Below are positions 36,684 to 44,872 of a DNA stretch of 64,000 bases, piece after piece. Source of the DNA: Pseudomonas maumuensis. GTDB lineage: Bacteria; Pseudomonadota; Gammaproteobacteria; Pseudomonadales; Pseudomonadaceae. Under the pieces are notes generated by a model, which saw only the letters and a list, made by a program, of their open reading frames with translations, had not been told where the DNA came from and ran no database searches. The position numbers and the translations under genes were made by a program. Location of the stretch: NCBI RefSeq assembly GCF_019139675.1, contig NZ_CP077077.1:2418001-2482000 (forward strand), in the 5' to 3' direction. Position 1 is the stretch's first letter. Every line of letters starts with the position of its first letter.

Positions 36684-37403
36684 GTGTCGACCCTGAACCT
36701 GCTGTGCCTGCCGTATTCCGGCGCCAGCGCGATGGTCTACAGCCGCTGGCGGCGCAAGCTGCCGGCTTGGCTGCAGGTGCGCCCGGTGGAGCTGCCCGGG
36801 CGCGGCGCGCGCATGGCTGACCCGCTGCACACCGACTTGCGGGCTCTGGCCCGGCAGTTGGCCCATGAGCAGCGTGCCGTCACCCAAGCACCTTACGCCG
36901 TGCTCGGCCACAGCCTGGGGGCGCTGGTCGCCTTCGAGCTGGCCCATGAACTGCGCGCGCTGGGTTGCCCGCCGCCTGTGGCCTTGTTCGCCTGCGGGAC
37001 GGCGGCGCCGACCCGCCGCGAGGATTACGTCGGGGGCAAGTGGACCGAGCCCCGTGGCGATGCCGAGCTGATCGCGGAACTGCGCAAGCTGGGTGGCACC
37101 TCCGAAGAAGTGCTGGCCAACGAAGAGCTTATGAGCCTGACCTTGCCAATCGTGCAGGCGGACTTCCTGCTCTGCGGGCGGTATGCGTATGAGCAGCGTC
37201 AGCCGTTGCAATGTCCGCTGCATGTGCTGGGCGGTGACGATGACCGAGCCAGTGATGAACAATTACAGGCCTGGGGACGTGAGACGGTTGGGGGGTATTC
37301 GCTGACGAAGTTTCCCGGTGGGCATTTCTTTATTCATGAGCATGAAGAGCGCGTGCTTGATGCACTCTGCCGGACGTTGGAGCCGTTGAGGCTTTGTGCT
37401 TGA
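36684..37403 (+). CDS. type II thioesterase (NRPS editing)
   Basis: Alpha/beta hydrolase of 239 residues, normal length. It removes wrong or stalled acyl groups from carrier domains. The nucleophile is S77 in GHSLGA, the acid is in LGGDDDRAS near 187, and the histidine is in PGGHFFIH near 213. It starts with GTG, 4 bp after the mbtH-like stop, with TAAGG as SD inside that stop region. The pair parallels the thioesterase and MbtH genes of the P. aeruginosa pyoverdine region. Confidence 0.9.
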   Translation: MSTLNLLCLPYSGASAMVYSRWRRKLPAWLQVRPVELPGRGARMADPLHTDLRALARQLAHEQRAVTQAPYAVLGHSLGALVAFELAHELRALGCPPPVALFACGTAAPTRREDYVGGKWTEPRGDAELIAELRKLGGTSEEVLANEELMSLTLPIVQADFLLCGRYAYEQRQPLQCPLHVLGGDDDRASDEQLQAWGRETVGGYSLTKFPGGHFFIHEHEERVLDALCRTLEPLRLCA

Positions 37404-37447
37404 TCGATGGAGTTGGCGCTTCCTGTAATAGCTGATTCTTGATCTCG

Positions 37448-37477
37448 GCTCTTGCTCTTGCTCTAGCTCTTGCTCTT
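37448..37477. repeat. hexanucleotide run at the left edge of repeat copy A
   Basis: Five units of GCTCTT, one with an A at its last position. Copy B is preceded in the same place by a different short tandem array (63767-63810). Confidence 0.75.
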
Positions 37478-37790
37478 GCTTCTAAGTGCGCAATAGTTCA
37501 GGCGACACAAATTGCGACTTCAGGAGGCCGAACGCAGGTCTTGCGGAGGGAGGTGACGGGCATGGATGCCCGTCAAGCGCTGCGCCCCAGGATGGGGCGT
37601 TCAGCGCGGTCCTCCCGGGAGCAAGGCCGGAGTGAGGGGACCCCGGAGCGAAGCGTAGGGGCCGGATGAATGGAGCGAGCGGTTTTTGCCTTCTTTTGCC
37701 CGCGTGCAAAAGAAGGTCGCCGTAAAGGCGAAAAGGTGACTAAATGTCGACATCGCCAACGAATGTGCTTACAAAAACCCAAACAATCCC
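37474..37790. repeat. dispersed structured intergenic repeat, copy A (complete)
   Basis: About 317 bp, recurring as copy B (63809-64000, cut by the window end) and copy C (723-808, cut by an IS). It has four hairpins. The first is GACGGGCAT/ATGCCCGTC (37555-37574). The second, CGCCCC/GGGGCG (37583-37599), is replaced by a different stem in copy B. The third is CCTTCTTTTGC/GCAAAAGAAGG (37689-37716) and the fourth is CGCC/GGCG (37719-37731). No reading frame is kept between copies. This fills most of the 456-bp gap between the thioesterase and tetR genes. Confidence 0.8.
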
Positions 37791-37792
37791 CA

Positions 37793-37841
37793 GGGTCCAG
37801 GGTCCAGGGTCCAGGGTCCAGGGTCCAGGGTCCAGGGTCCA
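37793..37841. repeat. GGGTCCA microsatellite, seven perfect units
   Basis: Seven identical 7-bp units in a row, followed by a partial GGG, between repeat copy A and the 3' end of the tetR gene. Such arrays change length by slippage. It lies outside any supported gene. Confidence 0.95.
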
Positions 37842-37859
37842 GGGCCTAAAACCAAAATC

Positions 37860-38447
37860 CTACCCCAAAGCCCTCTCCACAGCCCCCACCACCAAACTCT
37901 CCATCAACCCAACCCCCTCAACCTCACCGAGCCCCTTCCCCCGCAACATCCCAGGCAACTGGTTCAACAGCGTAGCCAGTACATGCCCGGTAGCCGCCAG
38001 GGCCTGCGCGCCCAACCGCGCCTGCGGCGCAATCAACCGCAAAAGCCCGGTTTCGTAGCTTTCCCGCAAGCCCGCAAGGCGCGCCTGCTGCTCCCCGGTA
38101 AGGCAGCAAAAGTCCCGCTCGGCCAGGCGAAACTGCAACGGCCGTTCCCCATGCAACTGCCAATGCGCGGCAATCAGGCAGGCCAGCACCGGCCTGCCCT
38201 GGGCCCGCGCTCGACGGCCCAGGTCCAGAGTGGCCTGCAATTCCTCGTACAGCTCCTCGATCAGGTCGTACAACAGATCCTGCTTGCTCGGGAAATGGTG
38301 ATACAGCGAGCCCGCGGTCAAGCCCACGTGCGCCGCCAGCTCGCGCATGCTGACCTGGCCGAAGCCTTTCTCGGCGAACAGGGCCATGGCCCGGTCACGC
38401 CGCTCCTCGAAGTTGACGCAGCGCAGCGCCGCATTGACCGGGGGCAT
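37860..38447 (-). CDS. TetR-family regulator, third gene of the thiolase operon
   Basis: Protein of 195 residues. Helix-turn-helix at about 15-62 (RAMALFAEKGFGQVSMRELAAHVGLTAGSLYHHF), followed by a C-terminal domain with several cysteines and leucines. It starts 12 bp after the hydroxybutyryl-CoA dehydrogenase stop, so it is read from the thiolase promoter. Fatty-acid or acyl-CoA responsive TetR proteins are common in such operons; the ligand here is inference. Confidence 0.8.
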   Translation of the reverse strand: MPPVNAALRCVNFEERRDRAMALFAEKGFGQVSMRELAAHVGLTAGSLYHHFPSKQDLLYDLIEELYEELQATLDLGRRARAQGRPVLACLIAAHWQLHGERPLQFRLAERDFCCLTGEQQARLAGLRESYETGLLRLIAPQARLGAQALAATGHVLATLLNQLPGMLRGKGLGEVEGVGLMESLVVGAVERALG

Positions 38448-38459
38448 CGCACGGCTCCG

Positions 38460-39308
38460 TCAGTAGGTGAAGAAGCCGCGGCCGCTCTTACGCCCCAGGT
38501 AGCCGGCGGCAACCATCTCCTTGAGCAGCGGCGCGGGGCGGTACTTGCTGTCGTTGAAGCCCTCGAGGAAGGCTTCCATGATCGCCAGCAAGGTGTCCAG
38601 ACCCACCAGGTCGGCCAGTGCCAGCGGGCCGATCGGCTGGTTGCAGCCCAGGCGCATGCCGGTGTCGATGTCTTCGGCGCTGGCCAGGCCTTCCTGGAAC
38701 ACCAAGATCGCCTCGTTGATCATCGGCACCAGGATCCGGTTGACCACGAAGCCTGGGCGGTTGCCGGCGGTGATCGGAGTCTTGCCGAGCTTTTCGGTGA
38801 CCAGCAGCGCCTGGGCGTAGGTCGCATCGCTGGTCTGCAGGCCGCGGATGATCTCGACCAGCGCCATCATCGGCACCGGGTTGAAAAAATGCACGCCGAT
38901 GAAGCGCTGCGGCTGCTCGATGCTGGCCGCCAGCTGGGTCACCGATAGCGACGAGGTGTTGGTGGCGATCAGGCACTCGGCGCCGACGTTGGCCGCCACC
39001 TGCTGCAGGATGCGCTGCTTGAGGGCGAGGTTCTCGGTGGCCGCTTCGATCACCAACTGCGCATTGGCCAGCTGGGCGTAGTCGGTGCTGGTGCGGATGC
39101 GCGCCTTGGCCGCGCTGGCCTTGTCGGCATCGATGGTGCCCTTGCCGACCTGGCGCTCGAGGTTCTTGCCCAGGGTCGCCAAGCCACGCTCCAGCGCGGC
39201 GTCGGAAACGTCCACCAGCAGGACCTGGTAACCGGCCAGCGCGCACACCTGGGCGATGCCGTTGCCCATGGTGCCGGCGCCGATCACGGCGATGTGTTCG
39301 ATGTTCAT
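38460..39308 (-). CDS. hbd: 3-hydroxybutyryl-CoA dehydrogenase
   Basis: NAD(P)-dependent enzyme of 282 residues, normal length, interconverting 3-hydroxyacyl-CoA and 3-ketoacyl-CoA. The Rossmann motif is GAGTMGNGIA at 9-18, the substrate block is NTSSLSVTQLA near 117-127, and the catalytic histidine is in GVHFFNPVP. The C-terminal helical domain begins at about 185 (GFVVNRILVPMINEA). It follows the thiolase gene by 14 bp. The same thiolase-dehydrogenase pair with an AraC gene occurs in P. putida KT2440. Confidence 0.93.
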   Translation of the reverse strand: MNIEHIAVIGAGTMGNGIAQVCALAGYQVLLVDVSDAALERGLATLGKNLERQVGKGTIDADKASAAKARIRTSTDYAQLANAQLVIEAATENLALKQRILQQVAANVGAECLIATNTSSLSVTQLAASIEQPQRFIGVHFFNPVPMMALVEIIRGLQTSDATYAQALLVTEKLGKTPITAGNRPGFVVNRILVPMINEAILVFQEGLASAEDIDTGMRLGCNQPIGPLALADLVGLDTLLAIMEAFLEGFNDSKYRPAPLLKEMVAAGYLGRKSGRGFFTY

Positions 39309-39322
39309 GCTGCTGACTCCTT

Positions 39323-40507
39323 TCAAACGCGTTCGAAGACGATGGCGATGCCTTGGCCGCCGCCGATGCACATGGTGGCCAGGGCGTAGCGACCCTGCAC
39401 GCGGTGCAGTTCATGGATGGCCTTGGTGGCGATGATCGCGCCGGTGGCGCCGACCGGGTGGCCGAGGGAAATGCCCGAGCCGTTGGGGTTGACCTTCTCC
39501 GGGTCGAAGCCCAGGGCGCGGGCCACGGCGCAGGCCTGGGAGGCGAAGGCTTCGTTGGACTCGATCACGTCCAGGTCGCTGACCTTCAGGCCGGCTTTCT
39601 CCAGCACCTTCTGCGTCGCCGGGATCGGGCCCAGGCCCATCAGCGCCGGGTCCACGCCGGCATGGGCGTAGGCGACGATGCGCGCCAGCGGCTTGAGGCC
39701 CTGGCGGCGCACGGCGTCACCGGTTGCCAGGACCAGGCTGGCGGCGCCGTCGTTGATGCTGCTGGCGTTGCCGGCGGTGACCGTGCCGTCCTTCTTGAAC
39801 ACCGGCTTCATGCCGGCCAGTTGTTCGGCGCTGGCATCGGTGCGCACGTTCTCGTCCACGGCGAACTGCACGCTGCCTTTGCGGGTCTTGATCTCGATCG
39901 GCACGATCTGGCCGTCGAAGCGGCCTTCGGCGATGGCGCGGGCGGCGCGATGCTGGCTGGTCAAGGCGACCTCATCCTGCATCTCGCGGCTGATGCCGTG
40001 GGCCGCCGCGACGTTCTCGGCGGTGATGCCCATGTGGAAGTGCTCGAACGGGTCCTGGAGGATGCCGACCATGTAGTCGATGCCCTGCAGGTCGCCCATG
40101 CGTGCGCCCCAGCGCGCCTGCGGCAGCAGGTAGGGACCGCGGCTCATGGCTTCGGCGCCGGCGGCCAGGGCGATATCGCTGTCACCGAGCAGCAGGCCCT
40201 GGGCTGCCGAGACGATGGCCTGCAGGCCCGAGCCGCACAGGCGGTTGACGCTGAAGGCCGGGGTTTCCTTGGGGATACCGGCGTTCATCGCCGCGACCCG
40301 GCCCAGGTAGGCATCGCGCGGTTCAGTGGGGATCACGTTGCCCATCACCACATGGCCGATCTGCTCGGCGGCCACGCCCGAGCGCTCGATGGCGGCGCGG
40401 GTGACCTGGGTGGCGAGGTCGGCCAGCGGCAGGTCCTTGAGCGAACCGCCGAAGCTGCCGATGGCCGAACGTACCGCACTGACGACGAAGATTTCTGTGC
40501 TGCTCAT
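39323..40507 (-). CDS. bktB: acetyl-CoA acetyltransferase / beta-ketothiolase
   Basis: Thiolase of 394 residues. Nucleophilic cysteine C91 in NRLCGSGLQ, catalytic histidine in GHPVGATGA and second cysteine in CIGGGQG near the C-terminus. It cleaves or condenses short beta-ketoacyl-CoA such as acetoacetyl-CoA. First gene of the operon with hbd and tetR, and divergent from an AraC regulator across 171 bp. The start MSSTEIFVVSAVRSAIG is standard; upstream in-frame codons lack family support. Confidence 0.92.
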   Translation of the reverse strand: MSSTEIFVVSAVRSAIGSFGGSLKDLPLADLATQVTRAAIERSGVAAEQIGHVVMGNVIPTEPRDAYLGRVAAMNAGIPKETPAFSVNRLCGSGLQAIVSAAQGLLLGDSDIALAAGAEAMSRGPYLLPQARWGARMGDLQGIDYMVGILQDPFEHFHMGITAENVAAAHGISREMQDEVALTSQHRAARAIAEGRFDGQIVPIEIKTRKGSVQFAVDENVRTDASAEQLAGMKPVFKKDGTVTAGNASSINDGAASLVLATGDAVRRQGLKPLARIVAYAHAGVDPALMGLGPIPATQKVLEKAGLKVSDLDVIESNEAFASQACAVARALGFDPEKVNPNGSGISLGHPVGATGAIIATKAIHELHRVQGRYALATMCIGGGQGIAIVFERV

Positions 40508-40678
40508 GGGGGGCTCCGTTTGCGAAGGCGTGGCGGGGCGCGGGAGGCTCTGCGAGAATGGCGCCCACACCCAGCGGGGTGGATCGAGTCTAGGCAAAGG
40601 CCTGCGGGCGGCCTATGCCGGATCTGTTCAGACAACCTGGCATTTTTTGCCACTCAGCATAGACAGCGGACTTCTGCC

Positions 40679-41692
40679 ATGCGCGATAGCGATACGGTCG
40701 CGGTGTACTTCCTCAATGCCATGGTCCACGCCTTGCGCGACCGGCCCCAGGCGCGCGACGCCCATTTGCGGGCGGTGGGCATCGACCCGCAGGTACTGGC
40801 CCAGCCGTTGGCACGGGTGCCGGCCAAGGCCTTCGCCCAGCTGTGGCTGGCGCTGATCGACGAGCTGCACGACGAGTTCTTCCAGCTCGACAGCCACGGC
40901 ATGCCCCTGGGCAGTTTTGCCCTGATCTGCCGCGGGTTGATCCAGGAGCCGACCCTGGGCAAGGCGCTGCGCCAGTGCGTAGGCAGTTTTGCCCTGTTCC
41001 TGCGCGATTTGAACGGCAATGTCACGGTGCGTGGCGCGCGCACCGTGATCAGCGTGCAGTCGACCATCGCCGATCCGCTGACCCGGGTCTACGCCGAGGA
41101 AACCTACCTGGTGCTGGTGATCGGCCTGCTGTGCTGGCTGGCTGGCCGGCGCATCGCCATCGATCGCACCGAGCTGGCCCTGGCGCGCCCGGCGCAGGAG
41201 GATGACGCGCTGCTCTGGGGGCCGGACCTGCGCCTGGGCAGCGGGCGCACCGAAGTAGAGTTCGACAGCGCCTGGCTGCGTCTGCCGGTGGTGCAGGACC
41301 TGGCGGCGCTGAAGGGCTTCCTGCGCAGCGCGCCGCAGGGGTTGGTGATTCGCTTTCGCAACCAGAATGGCCGGGTGGCGGAGGTTTATCGGCATTTGCG
41401 CGCCCTGCATTACGGGCAGTGGCCCACGCTCGACGCCATGGCCGCACGGCACAAGCTCAGCGCCAGCAGCTTTCGTCGCCAGCTGGAGCGTGAAGGGCGC
41501 TCCTATCAGCAGATCAAGGACGAGGTGCGCCGGGCAATGGCCTTCGAGTTGCTGCGCGAAGGCCACCTGAGCATCGCCGAGATCGCCGAGCACACCGGTT
41601 TCCAGGAGCCCAGCGCGTTTCACCGAGCGTTCAAGAAATGGACCGGGCAGAGCCCGGGCAGCTACCGGGCCAAGCGCACTGCATCGGTTTGA
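40679..41692 (+). CDS. AraC-family regulator (OruR/ArgR-like with N-terminal Arabinose_bd domain)
   Basis: Protein of 337 residues. An N-terminal sensor of the AraC_binding/Arabinose_bd type covers about 15-210 and the double helix-turn-helix about 240-335, ending in FQEPSAFHRAFKKWTGQSPGSYR, the canonical second helix block. Divergent from the thiolase operon and therefore its probable activator. Preceded by a T-rich stretch CATTTTTTGCCA in the divergent promoter. The effector is likely an acyl or hydroxy acid, by context only. Confidence 0.8.
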   Translation: MRDSDTVAVYFLNAMVHALRDRPQARDAHLRAVGIDPQVLAQPLARVPAKAFAQLWLALIDELHDEFFQLDSHGMPLGSFALICRGLIQEPTLGKALRQCVGSFALFLRDLNGNVTVRGARTVISVQSTIADPLTRVYAEETYLVLVIGLLCWLAGRRIAIDRTELALARPAQEDDALLWGPDLRLGSGRTEVEFDSAWLRLPVVQDLAALKGFLRSAPQGLVIRFRNQNGRVAEVYRHLRALHYGQWPTLDAMAARHKLSASSFRRQLEREGRSYQQIKDEVRRAMAFELLREGHLSIAEIAEHTGFQEPSAFHRAFKKWTGQSPGSYRAKRTASV

Positions 41693-41699
41693 TGGGTGG

Positions 41700-43097
41700 T
41701 CAGTGCCGCAAGGGCTCGGGCTTGAACAACGGTTTCTTCATCACCGCTTTGATCCACACCACCGCGATCAGTGAAACCACCGCCAGCACCAGCCCCGCGG
41801 TGCCGTAGATCTTCAGGCTCATCTCGGGGCTGGGCGATGCGTTCCAGATCGCATACAGCATGCCGCCGATGCCGAACAGCTGCGGCAACGGATAGAACGG
41901 TGTGCGAAATGGCCGCGCCAGGTGCGGATAGCGCCGGCGCAGGGCGATCACGTCCAGATGCACGATGATGTAAGCCAGCAGCCAGGCCAGCGCCGCGGCC
42001 AGCAGCAACAGGTTGATCGCCGCCGCGTCCTGGCCCATCAGCAGGATCGGCAACCCGGTGATCGCCGCCACGAACAGCACGGCGACCCACGGTGTGCGGG
42101 CGCGCGGGCTGAGCTGCTTGAACTGGGGGAACGCCTGGTCATTGCAGGCCATGCCATAGAGCATGCGCGGGATGGCCGCCAGCGAGGTGTTGAGGGTGCT
42201 GCAGGTGGCGGTGACCGCGGCGATCACCAGGAACACTTCGCCGGTCTTGCCGAACACCGTGGTGGCGAACAGGTAATGGGGCAGGGCATCGCTGCCCAGC
42301 GCCTCGCGCGGTACCAGGAACAGCGCGCCGAGGCCGTACAGGCCGATGGTGGCGAAGATCACGGTGAGGCCGATAATCATCGAGCGTGGGATATTGCGCT
42401 CGGGCTTGCGGGTTTCTTCCACCAGCGAGCAGACGAACTCGGCGCCGACGAAGCCCCACACGGCCATGGCGGTCAGGGCGAGCACCCCGGCGCCCATGGG
42501 GTTCCAGTCACCCTGCAGCAGGGTGGTGGTGACACCCTCGGCATGCCCTTCGCTGATCGCGGCAACGCCGAGGATCAGCAGCACGATGACCATGACCACG
42601 GCCATGGCGCTCTGCAGCTTGGCAAAGATGTCGATGCCCATGAGGTTGAGGGCGGTGAACACCGCGAGCACGCCGAAGGCCACCGAATACTGCGGGAACA
42701 CCCCGGGGTAGACCTTGCCGACGATCAGGTCGAGCAGCAGCAACTCCGCCGACAGCGCGAACATGGCTATCACCACGTAGCCGGAGAAGGTCGCGAGGAT
42801 TGCCGGAAAGTGCCCCAGCGCCACCTCGGTGTAGCTCGACAGACTGCCGGCGCGGGGCACCAGCAGGGCCAATTCGGAGAAAGAGAACGCATAGCTCAGG
42901 GCCAGCAGGTAGGCCAGCCCCAAGGGCACGATGAAGCCCAGGCCGGCGGCGCCGACCCCCTGCAGCATCATCACCATCACCCCTTGCGATACCACCAGGC
43001 CGACGGCCACCGCCAGCAGCGACCCCAGCCCCAGGACCCGGCGAAAGCCGGCTTGATCGTGCTGCACGCTGGCAGGCACGGACGCACTTGCACTCAT
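41700..43097 (-). CDS. APC-superfamily amino acid permease
   Basis: Inner-membrane transporter of 465 residues with about 12 hydrophobic segments. GLGSLLAVAVGLVVSQGVMVMMLQG marks the first substrate helix and SELALLVPRAGSLSSYTEVALG is the conserved loop of the family. WGFVGAEFVCSLVEETRKPERNIPRSMI is the typical sixth-helix block. The leader carries AACAACAA at 43114-43121 (minus strand), so Hfq/Crc control is likely. It converges on the AraC gene (7 bp apart). Substrate is unknown. Confidence 0.82.
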   Translation of the reverse strand: MSASASVPASVQHDQAGFRRVLGLGSLLAVAVGLVVSQGVMVMMLQGVGAAGLGFIVPLGLAYLLALSYAFSFSELALLVPRAGSLSSYTEVALGHFPAILATFSGYVVIAMFALSAELLLLDLIVGKVYPGVFPQYSVAFGVLAVFTALNLMGIDIFAKLQSAMAVVMVIVLLILGVAAISEGHAEGVTTTLLQGDWNPMGAGVLALTAMAVWGFVGAEFVCSLVEETRKPERNIPRSMIIGLTVIFATIGLYGLGALFLVPREALGSDALPHYLFATTVFGKTGEVFLVIAAVTATCSTLNTSLAAIPRMLYGMACNDQAFPQFKQLSPRARTPWVAVLFVAAITGLPILLMGQDAAAINLLLLAAALAWLLAYIIVHLDVIALRRRYPHLARPFRTPFYPLPQLFGIGGMLYAIWNASPSPEMSLKIYGTAGLVLAVVSLIAVVWIKAVMKKPLFKPEPLRH

Positions 43098-43113
43098 GAC
43101 AGTTCCCCGCTCT

Positions 43114-43121
43114 TTGTTGTT
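43114..43121 (-). promoter_or_regulatory. AAnAAnAA (Hfq/Crc) motif before the permease gene
   Basis: AACAACAA on the minus strand, 16 bp before the ATG and next to AAGAGCGGGG, which holds the SD. Confidence 0.45.
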
Positions 43122-43138
43122 GTAGTTGCGTTAGTGGG

Positions 43139-43230
43139 GTGTTTTGCAAATACGACCAACTAAATCGCGAGCGATAACGCTGCATGAGCGCAAAAAGCGC
43201 CGCGAGTTATGGTCGTTATTTGTGAAACAC
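43139..43230. promoter_or_regulatory. long interrupted inverted repeat upstream of the permease gene
   Basis: GTGTTTTGCAAATACGACCA (43139-43158) is mirrored by TGGTCGTTATTTGTGAAACAC (43210-43230), with two short stems (CGCG/CGCG and GCGC/GCGC) between. The 302-bp gap 43098-43399 that contains it holds no gene that I can support. The arms could be paired binding sites of a regulator or a structured leader. Confidence 0.45.
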
Positions 43231-43399
43231 CACACTCGATACTGGGACAGGGTGCGCAGCGGGGAAATTAGTAAATATGTGGTTGGTGCAGAGGAAAAAG
43301 CTGGGTTGAGCGGGGCGGCAGAGCAGCCCATCCGGCACGGTTCGTCGCCGTGCCGAGCAGCCTTGCACAAGGGCAAGTGACGGGAAGCATCGACGAGTT

Positions 43400-44872
43400 T
43401 CAGGGCAGGCGCTGTCGCCAGACCCTGCGCAAGCGTCGCCCACCCAGTACAACGCCACTCAGGGCAATCACCAGGCCGCCAGCACTTAGGCCGATGATCA
43501 GCCCTTCGCGTAGCAGCGGTCGCGCCAGCAGCGGTTGCCAATCCCAACTGTGCAACAGGTTGAACAACCAGCGCCCGGCACGTTGCGCCCGGTCGTGGCT
43601 GGCCACCAGCGTGCCGCTGGCAGGGTCCAGGTAGGCCCAGGTGCCCGCCGCGTCGGCAAAGCGCAGGCGCAGCACGGGCAGTGGGCGCGCTTGGGAACCG
43701 TACATGCTCTGTGGCTCGCGGGCGAAGTAGTGGAAGTCGTAGGCGCTCTGCCAGTCATCTTCCACCGTCACCCCGGGAGCCATCGCTTGCGCGGCCGCCA
43801 GCAGCCTTTCCCGGCTGAAGGTACGCGCCGGCGGGGCGTGTGCTTCAAGGATGCGGCTGTCGCCGTCGGCGCTGCGGGCCACGGCATAGGTGACGCCGGC
43901 CAGGCGTTGCCACTGCAGCTCCACTGCATCGAACCTTGTTTCGTCGTGCAAGCGGGCCAGGGCCGTGGCAATCGGCAGTTGCAGGTCGGCGGCGCGCAGC
44001 GGGGTTTGTTGCAAGGCGATCTGCGAGCGACTGTCGGTAACGCCCCAGGGGCGCATCGACATCAACCCGCTGAACACCCACAGCACCAGCACCGTGCCGA
44101 ACAGCAACCCGCCGATGTGGTGCCAGCGCAGCCAGCCGCCGGGGTAGGGGCTGCACGATCCGCTGCGATAGCGCTTGCGCAAGCGCAGGCGCAGGATGCC
44201 TACCGCAATGCCCATGAGCGCCATCAGCGTGCCGAGCAGTGACAGGCCGATCACCAGGGTGCGCCAGCCATTGTCGAATCCCAGGCCGCCGCGCAACGGA
44301 TAGAGCCAGTGCAGCCAGGCGCCGATCCAATTCCAGGCACGCTCGCGGGCGCTCGCATCGCGTACCACCTCGCCGGTGCGTCCGGACAGGTACAGCCAGG
44401 TGCCGGCCGCATCGTCCACCTGCACCCGGTGCAAGGGGCGATCGCTGTCCAGGGCCCTAGAGTGGGTCCACATGTCCTCGTCCAGAGTACCCTGGTAAGC
44501 CAATGGCGCTTGCCCCGCAAACTGCCGGGCGTTGGCCAGGGCCCAGGTGGCGTCGGCATGGGCCAGGGGCTTGCCGCTGGCGGCATCGAGGGTGACGCGG
44601 CGACCGTCCGCCAGCTCCAGCAAATAGTACGGTTGCCCGCCCAGGCTGGTCAGGCGCAGCGCCTTCAACGGCTGCTCAGCCCATTGCGCCGGCAACTCGG
44701 CGCAGCATCCCGCCGGCAAGGCCGGCAGGTGGGCCAGGCGCTCGGCCGTGGTCAGCTTGGGGTAGCCGACATACAGCATGACCACCCCGGAGACGAACCA
44801 CAGCGCCATGAACAGGCAGGCGACGATGCCCAGCCAGCGATGCCACAGGTACAGCTGGCGTTTCAGGCCCAT
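43400..44872 (-). CDS. PepSY-domain membrane protein, putative siderophore/iron reductase
   Basis: Protein of 490 residues with an N-terminal membrane helix (about 12-35, LWHRWLGIVACLFMALWFVSG), PepSY-type periplasmic parts and further membrane helices near 205-230, 255-275 and 455-480. Such proteins accompany TonB siderophore receptors and are thought to reduce ferric siderophores. Its ATG overlaps the receptor stop codon by one base (TGATG), so the two are translationally coupled. Conserved histidines in helices (LYLWHRW, LRWHHIGG) could bind heme or metal. Confidence 0.8.
   Translation of the reverse strand: MGLKRQLYLWHRWLGIVACLFMALWFVSGVVMLYVGYPKLTTAERLAHLPALPAGCCAELPAQWAEQPLKALRLTSLGGQPYYLLELADGRRVTLDAASGKPLAHADATWALANARQFAGQAPLAYQGTLDEDMWTHSRALDSDRPLHRVQVDDAAGTWLYLSGRTGEVVRDASARERAWNWIGAWLHWLYPLRGGLGFDNGWRTLVIGLSLLGTLMALMGIAVGILRLRLRKRYRSGSCSPYPGGWLRWHHIGGLLFGTVLVLWVFSGLMSMRPWGVTDSRSQIALQQTPLRAADLQLPIATALARLHDETRFDAVELQWQRLAGVTYAVARSADGDSRILEAHAPPARTFSRERLLAAAQAMAPGVTVEDDWQSAYDFHYFAREPQSMYGSQARPLPVLRLRFADAAGTWAYLDPASGTLVASHDRAQRAGRWLFNLLHSWDWQPLLARPLLREGLIIGLSAGGLVIALSGVVLGGRRLRRVWRQRLP

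Noticed and set aside
37793..37841. Tandem array as a CRISPR
   Set aside because: Units are 7 bp without spacers, and no cas gene is present in the window.
37744..38058. Open frame on the plus strand containing a VQGPGSR repeat
   Set aside because: The peptide repeat is only the translation of the GGGTCCA microsatellite. The rest is antisense to the tetR gene.
43144..43380. Possible 78-codon gene between the permease and PepSY genes
   Set aside because: It has only a TTG start without SD, and lies over the interrupted inverted repeat. No family resemblance.
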